Source: Escarpia spicata (lineage: Eukaryota > Annelida > Polychaeta > Sabellida > Siboglinidae). Taken from it: 64,000 bases of DNA. Location of the stretch: NCBI GenBank assembly GCA_963995525.1, contig OZ023208.1, forward strand, positions 27,242,999 to 27,306,998, read 5' to 3'. A program made the position numbers and the translations under genes. Under the pieces are notes generated by a model, which worked only from the letters and a program-made list of their open reading frames with translations, ran no database searches and was not told the origin of the DNA. Positions 34,315-45,821 of the stretch are shown here, in pieces (positions within the stretch are counted from its first letter, which is position 1; each line of letters opens with the position of its first letter).

Positions 34315-35571
34315 AAAAAGTAACTCTAGATGGCAGGTGGACAAGGAAGCCTTTTGGCTTATCGAGAGTCCAATACTTGTTATCTACGTGTATCCTGCCC
34401 TTTTAAGGTATGTGTCAATTTTATTTTTAAACACATTCACGCTACTAGCACCAACACAATCATGAGATGATATGTTCATTTACAGTCCTTTGTGAGAATG
34501 AGAACTTTCTTATATCTAATCTACACTGCTCCTTTACTAATGTAACTTCATGTCCTCTCGTCCTTCTATCTTCCTTAACTGAGAAAAAAAAATTCTATCA
34601 ATATTTTCATAATAATTCAATATTTTAAACACTTTTATCTGATCTCCTCTCAATCTCCTGGTCTCTATTGTTGTTATTTGTTAAACCACATTTTTAGGCG
34701 TAATTCGTAACTAAAATCCCTCAGTTTTGATATCATTTTAGTTGCTCTCCTCTATATTCTTTTTCGCATATCTATGTCCTTCCTGCGATATGGCCTCCAC
34801 GCTTGGATACAATATTCTAAATGAGGCCTAACTATTGTTTTGTACAGCGGTATTATTAGCTCTTTTTCCTTATACGTTATGTTTCGTCTAATTAATCCAA
34901 GGATTTGATTTCCCTTTGAAGCGGCAATACCACTCTGTCCTGAAACCTTCATATTAACACTAATGGCTAACCCTAAGTCCTTTTCTTTTACAGTAGTATT
35001 GAGTACAGAACCTCCTATTGTATATTGTACATATTCGTTCCCATATCCTGTGTGGGGGCATTTACACATCCCAAAATTGAACAACCTTTGCCATTTTTCA
35101 CACCATTTTAACAATCTGTCAATATCATCTTAGACATGCTGTCTATCTCCATCACGTTTAATCCTTCTAAACAAGTTTGTATCATCCGCAAATTTCAAAA
35201 CCTTACTTGCTATATCATCGTCCAAATCATTGATATATATTAAGAATAATATAGGTCCCGGTACTGATCCCTGTGGTACCCCACTCACAAATTATTTCCA
35301 GTTTGAAGCCTCCCCATCAACTACTACCCGTTGTCTACTGTCAATTAGCCATTTTTCTATCCAGTTAATTAAACCATTTCCTATGGCATGAGCCTTTATT
35401 TTAAGCAGTAACCTTTGATGTGGCACTTTGTTGAAAGCTTTCTGAAAATCTAAGTAGATTATATCTACTGGTGATCCCTCGTCTACCCACTTAATGATAT
35501 CTTCCAACATATTTGTTAAGCATGACCGCGCTATTAGAAACCAATGTTGAGATGGGTTTATCAAGTTATGT
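34315..35571 (-). pseudogene. CR1-like LINE, 3' half, minus strand, copy B
   Basis: Same element as 18,005-19,245: NPSQHWFL.ARSCLTNML, IIYLDFQKAFNKV, FADD near 35,180, then KWQRLFNFGMCKC and VRPHLEYCIQAW on the minus strand (34,752-35,114). It is better preserved than copy A in the C-terminal region. The 3' end forms the hairpin GCCATCTAGA...TCTAGATGGC at about 34,306-34,335. Confidence 0.75.
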
Positions 35572-38500
35572 TTAAAGGGATTCTTTGATAATTTTAATCT
35601 CTTTGTAATGTACGCAATTATTAGGTAATCCTGTTAATATGATTATTTCATGTAATTAAATGCCTTTATTTCCTTAGAATTATGTTTTATTAATTACTAA
35701 TGACCCTGACAATATATCGAAAAAATTACTCTGAATACGCAGAGTTTCTACTTTGGGCCCACCTTCACAATCCGTATAAGGCTTGCTCATGAATAGTCGG
35801 GAATGTCCGTCAGACTTCGATTAGCTACGCCGAGTTAATAGATGCAAGAAATACGTCATCAACATGTGTGTATATGGATTAGTCACCACCATGCGAATGA
35901 GGCGAGACCGATAAAATTATCAAAATGAACGTGGACCAGCTGCTGTTTATGTCACAGATTCAGTAAAGTAAGGAAGGAAAATATATGGAATAAACGGAGA
36001 ATGAACATAGCAACAGTTCATGACAGACGGGTTGATTTAAAAGAAAAAACACCACCTCTCCATGCACGAAGCCGCCGATGGCGATGTCATACTGAATGAT
36101 TGGCATTGTTTTTGTTGGAATATAAAAACTATGGTACTATCATGTTCATTTTTTACTAGGTACATCTGGCTATACATTTTGAAGTGAAGTTTTAATGAAA
36201 CGTTTAGATAACAGAAACTTACTGAAGCCAAGAAACATTCAATAATGAAACCATTTTATTTGCACCATAAATCCAGCTGCTATTTCTATAAGCAGTTTAA
36301 ATACATTATACATCAGTAATGTAATTTACGACATTAAAATATGCTAGGTGGTTATGTACTTTTCTATCTACGTAAGGTTTATTTTTATTAGTTTTAGTTT
36401 GAAAAATGTAGATCTATAAAGAGCATAACATTATTGTCGACAAAATATTAAAATCTATTGCATCAGTATAAAAACTTGTTTTATTTTGTACTGGTAGTGG
36501 AATAATTATTAGTTCTGCCCATCATTTAGAGTAAAAGATATTGAATTTGTTTCTGTCGAACTCCCGTTTTGAAGAAAAAAAACTAAAATGGCCATTGTAT
36601 GAGGGAAATAAAGTAAAAAAATTCCAAATTTTAAAAGTAACGCATATTTTAAAACACTGTTTTCTGTCATCATTGGTGTATTTAGCTCAAGAAGATCTCA
36701 AAGACATTTTGAATGTTGTGGAACATTTATATTTTATAAATTTTCACAATTATTGTAAAAGGAACTTTGTCGACACCTTTTTATAAACTACTCCGAGTAT
36801 AGTTCACTTAACACAAACTTGTTTCAACAAATTTTGAAGTATATGCTGTAGAACACAATCCAAACATGATGAGCATAAGAAAGCGTAACTTTTATGATGT
36901 ACTACTTTTCAACATAATGGTGGAATGATGTGCATTTGGATGCACAAATCGATCAGCAGAAACCACACGGAACTAATGTGGCAGAACAAAGTCAGACATA
37001 TTCTTCACTACTGTGTCTGTTAACATATTGTCCTATTAATAGCACTGCTATGCATTTTGATACACAAAGTTATCAGATGCACACATCCATTTGAAACTCA
37101 AAGTGAGATACAACTTCCCAAAACAGAATGGGGCTGAACAAAGTCAGACATCGTCTTATGTCAGGTGAACCATTGTCCAATTAATGGCAGTGTTAAGTAG
37201 AGCTCTCCAATTTCCCCTTTCCATCAGCGCAGCTATTACCAATGTTCCTGCAAATAAACAAAGTTACATTTATGAAACTGAGCCTAAATATCAGTTAACT
37301 ACCTCAACACTGTGCAGATTAATTCAGTTTATATATTGGATTATGGGACTTACCACCAAGTGTACAGCTCGCTAAATGGAAAAGAAATATAAGAGAACCT
37401 TGTTATGTTGATTCAGTCAAACTAAAATCCCAATCCATTACTTTGGCCAACTTTTAATTTGCTTCTACATAATTACCTGTATGCATTAGTCATATACAGT
37501 GCACTTCAGATAACTTGAACTCACATAAGTGATTTTTTGCTAAGTTAAATAAATCTTTTCCACAGTCCAGGGCAAAGGTCTCAATAAGAGGACCTTCTGA
37601 TAACTTAGCGAGTACTATTATTATCAAATGTGCAATTCACATGAAGCAGCGCAACATGATCTGATCTATTATTAGATTTTTTATAATATATTCATGGATA
37701 AAAACTTATATATACTAGAGTGCAGATCTGCTGGTGTCTAAAATTCGTGCATCGCAAAATTCCGTGGCAACATGGTATTGTGTACTATAAATCTAAAATG
37801 TTTACGTTGAATGATGACATGCCAGCCAGGTTTACTAGCAATCGTAGCTGTAGCATTAAAAACAGTCTGTGAACGTACGAATCTAACATTTTTATGTTTC
37901 GGTTCAAATAAGTGCGGAAGCGGGGACTATTCAAAAACGGCTGAATGGAATTTGGAAAGGCAAAACCCGTAGTCGACGTAGACATACATACCTAAATCCC
38001 AGATTTAGGCAAAAAAATTACATCCACGACCAGGTTAATCATCTTGCTATGCCTATGGTTGCATATACTGATATTGGCACTTGTGTAGAATCCGGACCCA
38101 CCTCGATTTCGCTGTTGTAACTTGAGTTTTGCCTAACGGTGATACCTCAGAGCGTTAGTTCCATCATTCAACATCATTCCAGGCATATTTATATTACGAA
38201 AATATTGTGTCTTAGCGCAATTTTGAAGCCAATATAGTGACCCGGTTTGCACTAATCAGCACCAGAGGAGGTTGGCAGGCTCTGGTCATGCGCACTAAAT
38301 GTTGACAAGTTCAGCTCCGCCCACTCGGTAGATTTTGGAGGCTCTTTTTCAATTGCTGCATGTTATACATTTATGTCGTTTTCTATTGATACCTGGTGAC
38401 GAATTCACTTATTAATAACCAAGGGAGCGAACCAGTGTAACCGTGATGTTGTTTAGGATCTGAATAGTTAATATTCGTAAGTTGAATTTAAGTGACGCGA

Positions 38501-38849
38501 GAGCACGGACATTTTCGAAAAAAATCAAATTGCAAAATACTCATCTATTGTTAGATATACAAACGCCATTTAAGCGCCCTCATATTATTTATAAACTGTA
38601 GAATCTAAGTTTTAAAAAGAACCAGAACTTTTAGTTATCAATTTGGCAAGTGCATTCTAAGCATTTCCCCTTTATCGCTCACGTTCACTAGCGCGGCATT
38701 TCGTATTTGGAAAATATTTGTTATATGATTATTGTTGCAAGTAATAGACGTTGTTTTCACGTGGTTGACACTAGAGTCTAGATGTTGTACTATGCATAGT
38801 GAAATTACTGAGTGAATTTGTAATTGTCATTCATAACAGTGAACATGAA

Positions 38850-40515
38850 CGTATGTGGATGATGGCACAACAGCAAAAACAGACCAAGAGAAAGCAGACA
38901 CACTAAACAAATTTTTCACAAGTGCGTTCTCACACGAAGATCTGATGGAAATTCCGACACTCGAAGACAGACATAATGGAAACATGCTGATCAGCATTGA
39001 AATCACAGCAGAAGAAGTCCTGGCTAAATTAACCAACTTAAAAACAAACAAGTCACCTGGTCCAGACAGATGTTACCCGTACGTTCTACATGAACTGATA
39101 AATGAACTGGTGGAGCCCCTCCTTTTGATCTTCAACAGGTCATTGAAGGAGGGAGTGCCTCCAGCTCAATGGAAGACAGCACACGTAACAGCGCTACACA
39201 AGAAGAACTCAAAAAGACATACTTCCAACTACCGGCCAATCAGTTTGACATGCATAGCATGTAAGATTATGGAAAGCATTATTCGAGACCATCTCCTGAC
39301 TCATATGACTATGAACAACATGTTCCACAAAGATCAGCATGGATTTAGACCAGGCAGGTCATGCACCACCCAACTCCTAGAAGTCATGGAGAATTGGACT
39401 ACCACCATTGACTCGGGCGGATGTGTAGACACAATATATCTTGACTTTGCGAAAGCCTTCGACACAGTGCCACACAAAAGACTAAAAACTAACTGCATCC
39501 AAGGAGAGGTGGCAGCGTGGATCGCATCTTTCATAACGGGACGAAGACAAAGGGTAGTGGTAAATGGGAAGCTATCAGATTGGGCAGAGGTCACAAGTGG
39601 CATACCTCAGGGAAGTGTCCTTGGCCCCATTCTATTTATCATGTTCATCAACGATCTACCAGACGGTATAAACAGTGGACTCAAGATCTTCGCCGATGAT
39701 ATAAAAATATATCGAGATGTAAGGTGTGAAATGGACAAAAAGCTATTACAAGAAGACATTAACAAACTAACATCGTTGTCAGAGAAATGGCAGTTACATT
39801 TCAATCCATCAAAATGCAAACATCTGACTTTTGGCAAGCCGAAACTTAACACCACATACACGATGACAAGTAAAGATGGGGAAGTGTCAGAAATCAACAT
39901 CAGAAATAGAAAAAGATCTCGGTGTAACGTTCGACAGATCCCTAAAATTCCGACAGCATATTGGCACCATTGCAAAGAAGGCAAATCAGATGACAGGCCT
40001 CATCAAACACACGTTTAAACATCTGGACAGTAGCAGTTTCCGATTATTATATACAGCGCTAGTGAGACCACATCTCGACTATGCTGACTCCATCTGGAAC
40101 CCGCACTACGCCGTAGACATCAACACCCTTGAAAGAGCACAACGGAGAGCAACCAAGCTGGTCCCAGAAATAAGAAACTTGAACTATGAAGACAGGCTGA
40201 AACATCTTAACTTACCAAGTCTGGCATACCGAAGAAGAAGAGGAGACCTGATCCAAGTGTACAGAATTACCAGTGGCATCGACAACATCAATCAAGAGGA
40301 CTTCTTCATGATCACAACAAACAGCACACGAGGCTACCAAAAAAATTGTATAAGTCACCAAGCAGACTTGATATATGGAAACACTCCTTTTCACAACGCA
40401 TCTTCCTAGACTGGAACAACCTTTCTCAGCAAACAGTGAACGCTGAAAACATCCTCTCCTTCAAAACAAAGCTCGACAAAGAATTGAAGATGGACAGGTT
40501 TAAATTTTTATAAAA
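38850..40515 (+). pseudogene. CR1/L2-type LINE reverse transcriptase, 5'-truncated
   Basis: The first frame (about 38,855-39,890) carries LTNLKTNKSPGPDRCYP, NYRPISLTCIACKIME, DQHGFRPGRSCTTQLLE, DTIYLDFAKAFDTVPHKRL (motif A), SGIPQGSVLGPILFIMFIND (motif B) and KIFADDIKIY (motif C). A frameshift near 39,880 passes to EKDLGVTFDRSLKFRQHI.. and ALVRPHLDYADSIWNPH, and another near 40,360 to HSFSQRIFLDWNNLS. The endonuclease half is missing. A short deletion follows PHKRL, where LL.KL..YGI is expected. Catalytic aspartates are intact, so loss of function is by truncation and shifts. It is nested in the 11.9-kb element. Confidence 0.85.
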
Positions 40516-40970
40516 GCACAAAATAACAAGACAAGCCACGTTCTCAATATCAAAATACGATGCATAAAGGCAGGTGTAGACAAGGCTGTTATGCCTTACT
40601 TTAAAACCCGAAGATCCAGGCAAGTTATCGCAAGGCCTACAGTACACTGTTTACACTGCGTGTCATCAAATCTAGTCTGTAGCCCTAGGGTAGTTCTACG
40701 GAATGGATACTTCTACACCAAAATGTGACAGTAACGTAAATTAATTCGCATGTAAGTTCTATTATTTTAATTATTTTCCATTTATTACTTTTAATAAAGT
40801 TAATAATATTGAATTGCATATATAACGTTGCACAGATTTATAATATATATGCATTAAGCACAAGGCATATGATTAACAAAAGGAATCTATTTAAATATTT
40901 ATTACCGCTTTACATTGGAAATTTATTTCAAATAAACATGTTAAACTTATAATATACAGTTGTGGATGCA

Positions 40971-41161
40971 GAACGACTCCTGTCCCATGGAGGTCGAATG
41001 TGTACGACATGTAGCTGATTGGCATGAAGCACCCGATGGGCGTGAACTCTCAGGGGAACAAAAATGTCGTTATAACCTCGGTATGCTCGACTATTTGGTG
41101 AAGGATTGGATGCCATGGATCGACCATGACAACCGTGACTACAGCCTTATTGACATCATCA
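40971..41161 (+). CDS. Exon-like open segment, unknown protein
   Basis: A 190-bp open stretch follows an acceptor-like 'gttgtggatgcag' and ends with a strong donor (catcag|gtaactg). It reads NDSCPMEVECVRHVADWHEA to ..DWMPWIDHDNRDYSLIDIIR. The balance of residues, with Trp, His and Cys, looks coding, but no family was recognised and no partner exon was found. It may be part of a gene of the 11.9-kb element, or chance. Confidence 0.25.
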
Positions 41162-41647
41162 GGTAACTGCAACTACATTGGAACCTTGCTATTAAGGTCA
41201 TCCTTGGGACTAGGCAATAGGTAACCTGAGTGACGAGGTGACCATGTTAACGAGACTAATTTCCTATACTTTATTGTTATAAAAATTATTTTGGACTATC
41301 CTATGTTGACCTTACTTGCGATGTGGCTGTATTACTGAGGTGACCGTAAAGCGAGGTTCAACTGTATTACGACAAAGCTGTTTAGTAAGAAGTTTGATAT
41401 GCACCAATTTGCCATTTAATATTAAAGTATTCTTAGTAATTTTTGGAAACAAAATTATACGAAAATAAATCTTCCGAAAATTGTAGTTCAAAATCTCTTC
41501 AGCAATTTGATCTGTGATCGGCTGTATGAATTTCAGACCTGCCTACCCCAAAAACTTCCTGTCAGTAATCCATCTTCCGATTTACACTGCTTTTCAGGAA
41601 TATATGCTTCCTGTCAGTAATTCAGAACTGTGTCAGATATTGTCACC

Positions 41648-41865
41648 GGGGGGGGGGGGGGGGTAGTAGCGACAGGTCAAAACCATTAGTTACGCTGTCA
41701 TCAACATCACCTAGACTCTAGCCTACTCAACTCTAGTATAGAATGATAAATGATAGACGGGGGGGGGGGGTAGGGTAGCGACGGACCAAAACCATTACAT
41801 TACACTGTCATCGACATCGCCTAGACTCTAGTGACTGTATGATAGGCTGTAAATGATAGACTAAA
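41648..41865. repeat. About 110-bp tandem repeat headed by poly-G runs
   Basis: Two units each begin with 10-15 or more consecutive G, then 'gtagcgac(a/g)g(g/a)(t/c)caaaacc' and 'cacctagactctag'. The second unit has diverged and partly shortened. Confidence 0.75.
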
Positions 41866-41996
41866 CTCCTCAATAAATACACTGACTTAGTCTTAGTACA
41901 GTCAGTTGGCCTAACACTACAAGTACAACACTCACTACATTTTGGCATTACACATTTCTTTTTGGTTGGCGGTGGCGTCGTTTCGCTGTCAGCCAT
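41808..41996 (-). CDS. ORF start inside the 746-bp TIR element
   Basis: Minus-strand reading starts MADSETTPPPTKKKCVMPKC and continues for 62 residues with a Cys-rich stretch. The acidic, proline- and lysine-rich start resembles a real N-terminus, and a GT at 'aaatgt|gtaatg' could be a donor. The downstream exon was not identified, so function is unknown. The CpG-richer DNA just upstream (42,000-42,060) could be its promoter. Confidence 0.25.
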   Translation of the reverse strand: MADSETTPPPTKKKCVMPKCSECCTCSVRPTDCTKTKSVYLLRSLVYHLQPIIQSLESRRCR

Positions 41997-42371
41997 AATT
42001 TCGTGCAGCGTGACTTCGTTTTGTTTGATCTCGGAAATGCGAATTTATCATAACGCTGTTTCCTATTGGTTAGATTACGACCAGACTCAGCGAATGAAAA
42101 ACCATGTCACAACATGCCGCATACATATTCTGCCACCTATTGAATATAGTGGGAGCTAAATTTGAGTGATTGGCGAACATGGTGACAGTCCGTAATATTT
42201 TCATCCCTCACCGTAATATCGTAATTTGAGGTGACTTTCCGGAATGATTCCGGACAATCCAGAATGGTAGGCAGGTCTGGAATTTTAAGTAATCAATATT
42301 TTATGCTAAAGTTAAAATGTACACAATTTGGATTAATTGTTTATTTTTAAGTAGGAACGGAAACTAAACGT

Positions 42372-45300
42372 GTGACTTCGCCAGCACATGCTGGAAACGG
42401 TTATGACGAGGCGACGCTTCATATACCTGAGGACATCAGATACATGGAAAGTATGACACTTCCGGATCAAAGCCAATCGGACGTTCGGCAGTCGATAGCG
42501 TCGCTGACCAGACCAAAAGAAACTGTAAATATAGGATGTTGGAATGTGAGAACGCTATATTCAATAGGTAAATCAGCACAACTTGCAAAAGAAATGGATA
42601 AATACAGAATCGATGTCATGGGCATTAGCGAATGCAGATGGACAGGACACGGGAAAGTCAAGTTAAACACTGGAGAGAGTGTTATTTTCTCTGGGAGAGA
42701 AGACAACCTACACAGACATGGAGTGGCAATAATGATGAGAAAGAAAGCAGAGCAAGCATTACTAGAGTGGAAACCTATCAGTGATAGAATTATTTATGCT
42801 AGATTCTTTTCAAGATATGTTAAACTATCAATCATACAAACATATGCACCAACAAATGAAACAAGTGACGAAGAGAAAGACCAGTTCTATGAACAGTTGC
42901 AGTCAGTTGTGGGCAGTGTACATAAACATGACATGCTCATGGTAATGGGGGACCTAAATGCCAAAGTTGGAGAAGAAAATGAGGGCTACGAAGACATAAT
43001 GGGAAGCCATGGAATTGGTGATAGAAACGAAAATGGAGAAAGACTAATTGACTTCTGTGGATTAAACAACCTTGTGGTAACAGGAACCATATTTCCACAC
43101 CGACGCATCCATAAGCAGACATGGACATCTCCAGGAGGGCGAACCAAAAACCAAATTGACCATGTGCTAGTGAGCAGGCAGCACAGAACATCAGTTATGG
43201 ACACTAGAGTGATGAGGGGGGCAGACATTGCGAGTGACCATCAGTTAGTGCGCTCGAAGATCAGGCTGAAGCTAAAGAGGAAGCAAAAGACCAGTGAGAA
43301 CAGAAAGAAATTCGACACAATCAAGCTGCAACAACCAACCATAAAAATGCAATTCTCATTGAAGCTACGGAACAGATATGATGTACTACAGGACTACGCC
43401 GAGACAGATAATGACATTGTTGAGAGAAAATGGCAAGAATTCGAGGTGGCCTACAAAGAAACAGCCAAAGAAGTACTGGGTTACAAAAAGAGAGGACAAA
43501 AACCATGGATCAGCAAAGGGTCATGGGAACTGGTAGAAGACAGGAAACGACTAAAGAACAACATGGAACAAGCAAAGTCAGAAAGGATAAAGCAGAGCTA
43601 CAAGGATAAGTATCAACAAAAAGACAAAGACGTAAAGAAAAACATGAGACAAGATAAAAGAAAGTGGGTAGACAACCTGGCTGCAGAAGCAGAGAAAGCA
43701 GCCGGGAATGGAAGGATGAAAGAAGTCTACAACATCACAAAGACACTTAGTAACGACAAACACAAAACAGCGAATGCAGTAAAAGACAAATCTGGAAACC
43801 TAATAACTGAAGGACCAGCCAAGCGGACAAGATGGAAGGAGCATTTTGAAGAAGTCCTTAATAGACCTATGCCCGATGACCCCGTTATAGATATTGAATT
43901 AGATCCAATCATAGATGAAATCAGCACAGACTCTATAACAAAAACAGAGATTAGATCAGCACTGAGGAAGCTAAAGAATGGGAAAGCTGCAGGTAAAGAT
44001 GACATTACAGCAGAATTGTTGAAAGCAGACATGGCGACAACAGAGAATTGGCTTCTAAGCTTATTCAAAACAATTTGGGAACAAGAAAAAGTACCAAAGA
44101 CGTGGAAACAAGGACTGATTGTTAAAATACCAAAGAAAGGTAACCTTACAGAGTGCGGAAACTGGAGAGGTATTACTCTAACATTTGTCCCTAGTAAAGT
44201 GTTCGGAAGAGTGATAATAGACAGAATAAGAGATGGAGTTGACAACAAGTTGAGAGATGAACAAGCAGGTTTCAGAAGAGGACGAAGCACAGTTGAGCAG
44301 ATATTCATCCTTCGAAACATAATAGAACAGGTAGTGGAATGGCAAGCAACGCTATATGTAACTTTTGTAGACTTCGAAAAGGCATTTGACTCTGTACACC
44401 AAGAGAGCCTTTGGGAAATCATGGCGAGCTATGGAATCCCATACAAGATAATCAGAATGGTCCAGATTTTGTACGAGGACAGTGAATGTGCAGTGTTAGA
44501 TGAAGGTGAACAATCTGAGTGGTTCAAGGTAAAAACTGGAGTTAAGCAAGGAGACGTAATGTCCGGATTTCTTTTCTTGATGATAATCGACTGGATAATG
44601 AGGAAAACAACTGAAGAAAACAACACAGGGATAAGATGGAGATTCATGTCAAAACTTGAAGACTTGGACTTTGCAGATGACATTGCGCTTATGTCATCAA
44701 GTTACAGACACATGCAAGCAAAGGCAACAAAAATGAATGCATTCGCATCAAAAACTGGCCTAAAAATCAATAAAAAGAAAACTGAAGTACTGAGGATCAA
44801 CAGCAAATGCAACAACAGAATAGAGATTGATGATCAACAACTGAATGAAGTAGAGAAATATACATACCTGGGCGCAAACGTCAGCAAGCAAGGAGGAGGG
44901 GATGACGATATTAACAACAGAATACGAAAAGCAAGGACATCATTCATGAAACTCAAGCAGATATGGAACTCAAATGTGTACACATTAAAAACTAAACTCA
45001 GATTATACAGTACTCTGGTCAAATCAGTGTTACTGTATGGATGTGAAACATGGAAAGTAAACAAATGCGACAAAAAAAAACTTGACATTTTCCATTTCAA
45101 CTGTCTCAGAAGAATAAAAAAAATTAGATGACCAGTAATAATTTCGAACAAAGACATTGAGAACATAATAGCAGAAGAGAAGATCAGCACAGAAGTACAG
45201 AGAAGAAGGTGAAATTGGATCGGGCATGTGCTGAGAAAGAAGGCCCAAAACCACTGCCTGACAGCACTGACATGGACGCCGGAAGGAACAAGAAAAGTTG

Positions 45301-45457
45301 GTCGACCAAAAACAACGTGGAGAACCACAGTGGAAAAAGAACGGAAGCAACTGGGCTGGGCAACATGGAGCAAGGCCAGACACATAGCCGTTGACAGGGC
45401 GAGGTGGCGGAGTCGCACAGCAGCCTTATGGGCCACAAGGCCCGAAGAGGATAGGTA
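42372..45457 (+). pseudogene. Nearly full-length APE-type LINE ORF (RTE-like/craniofacial-protein-2-like)
   Basis: A single frame of about 919 codons opens after a stop at 42,348, with the first ATG near 42,444. It contains an APE endonuclease (NIGCWNVRTL, ISECRWTG, YAPTN, GDLNAKVG, SDHQLVRSK), a charged linker, then RT (CGNWRGITL, EQAGFRRGRST, FVDFEKAFDSV, GVKQGDVMSGFLFLM, LDFADDIALM, YTYLGANVSKQGG) and a C-terminal part. Stops at about 45,129 and 45,210 interrupt the last 110 codons (WIGHVLRKKA, TPEGTRKVGRPKTTWRTTVE). Both are TGA where relatives have Trp. These aside, it is almost intact, so it is the youngest-looking LINE here. The clade label is from motif memory and is tentative. Confidence 0.88.
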
Positions 45458-45821
45458 AGGTAAGTAGGAAAAGTACATAACATTAGGATGTACTGGTATA
45501 ATATAATAATTTATATTCATATCAAGTTAATTTTTTATGAGAGAACATTTTGCCCATGTGACATTGCTCATTCCCTGTGTGAGCTTTGATATGTAATTGC
45601 ATAATATAAACAAAATATACAGAAATTCATGCTAATAAAAACACATATTGTTTCTGAGTAATGGAAAAGACAACCTTGCTTTAGATTGTATTTTGTAATA
45701 TGACACTATGGATATACATAAAATGGTAAATTATGTTAACCGCTAACATGTAAACTTAACTAGCATCAATTCGTTTATACATAACAAGTTGGGGGTGATT
45801 TCAAAACACTGATGTACAACA

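Larger units (their letters stand above)
41534..42279. mobile_element. 746-bp TIR element flanked by GAATTT
   Basis: Inverted CAGACCTGCCTAC ends, flanked by GAATTT at 41,528-41,533 and 42,280-42,285. It contains a roughly 110-bp direct repeat with poly-G starts (41,648 and 41,760) and a minus-strand ORF start. A 6-bp duplication would not fit hAT despite the CAG start. Confidence 0.6.

Noticed and set aside
38855..40409. Host gene encoding a reverse transcriptase
   Set aside because: Two frameshifts, missing endonuclease half and placement within a transposon mark it as a LINE remnant.
45129..45212. Alternative genetic code (TGA as Trp)
   Set aside because: Other ORFs in the window show no TGA-for-Trp pattern, and the XPG pseudogene has TGA at an Arg position. 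Ordinary mutation of a dead LINE explains it.
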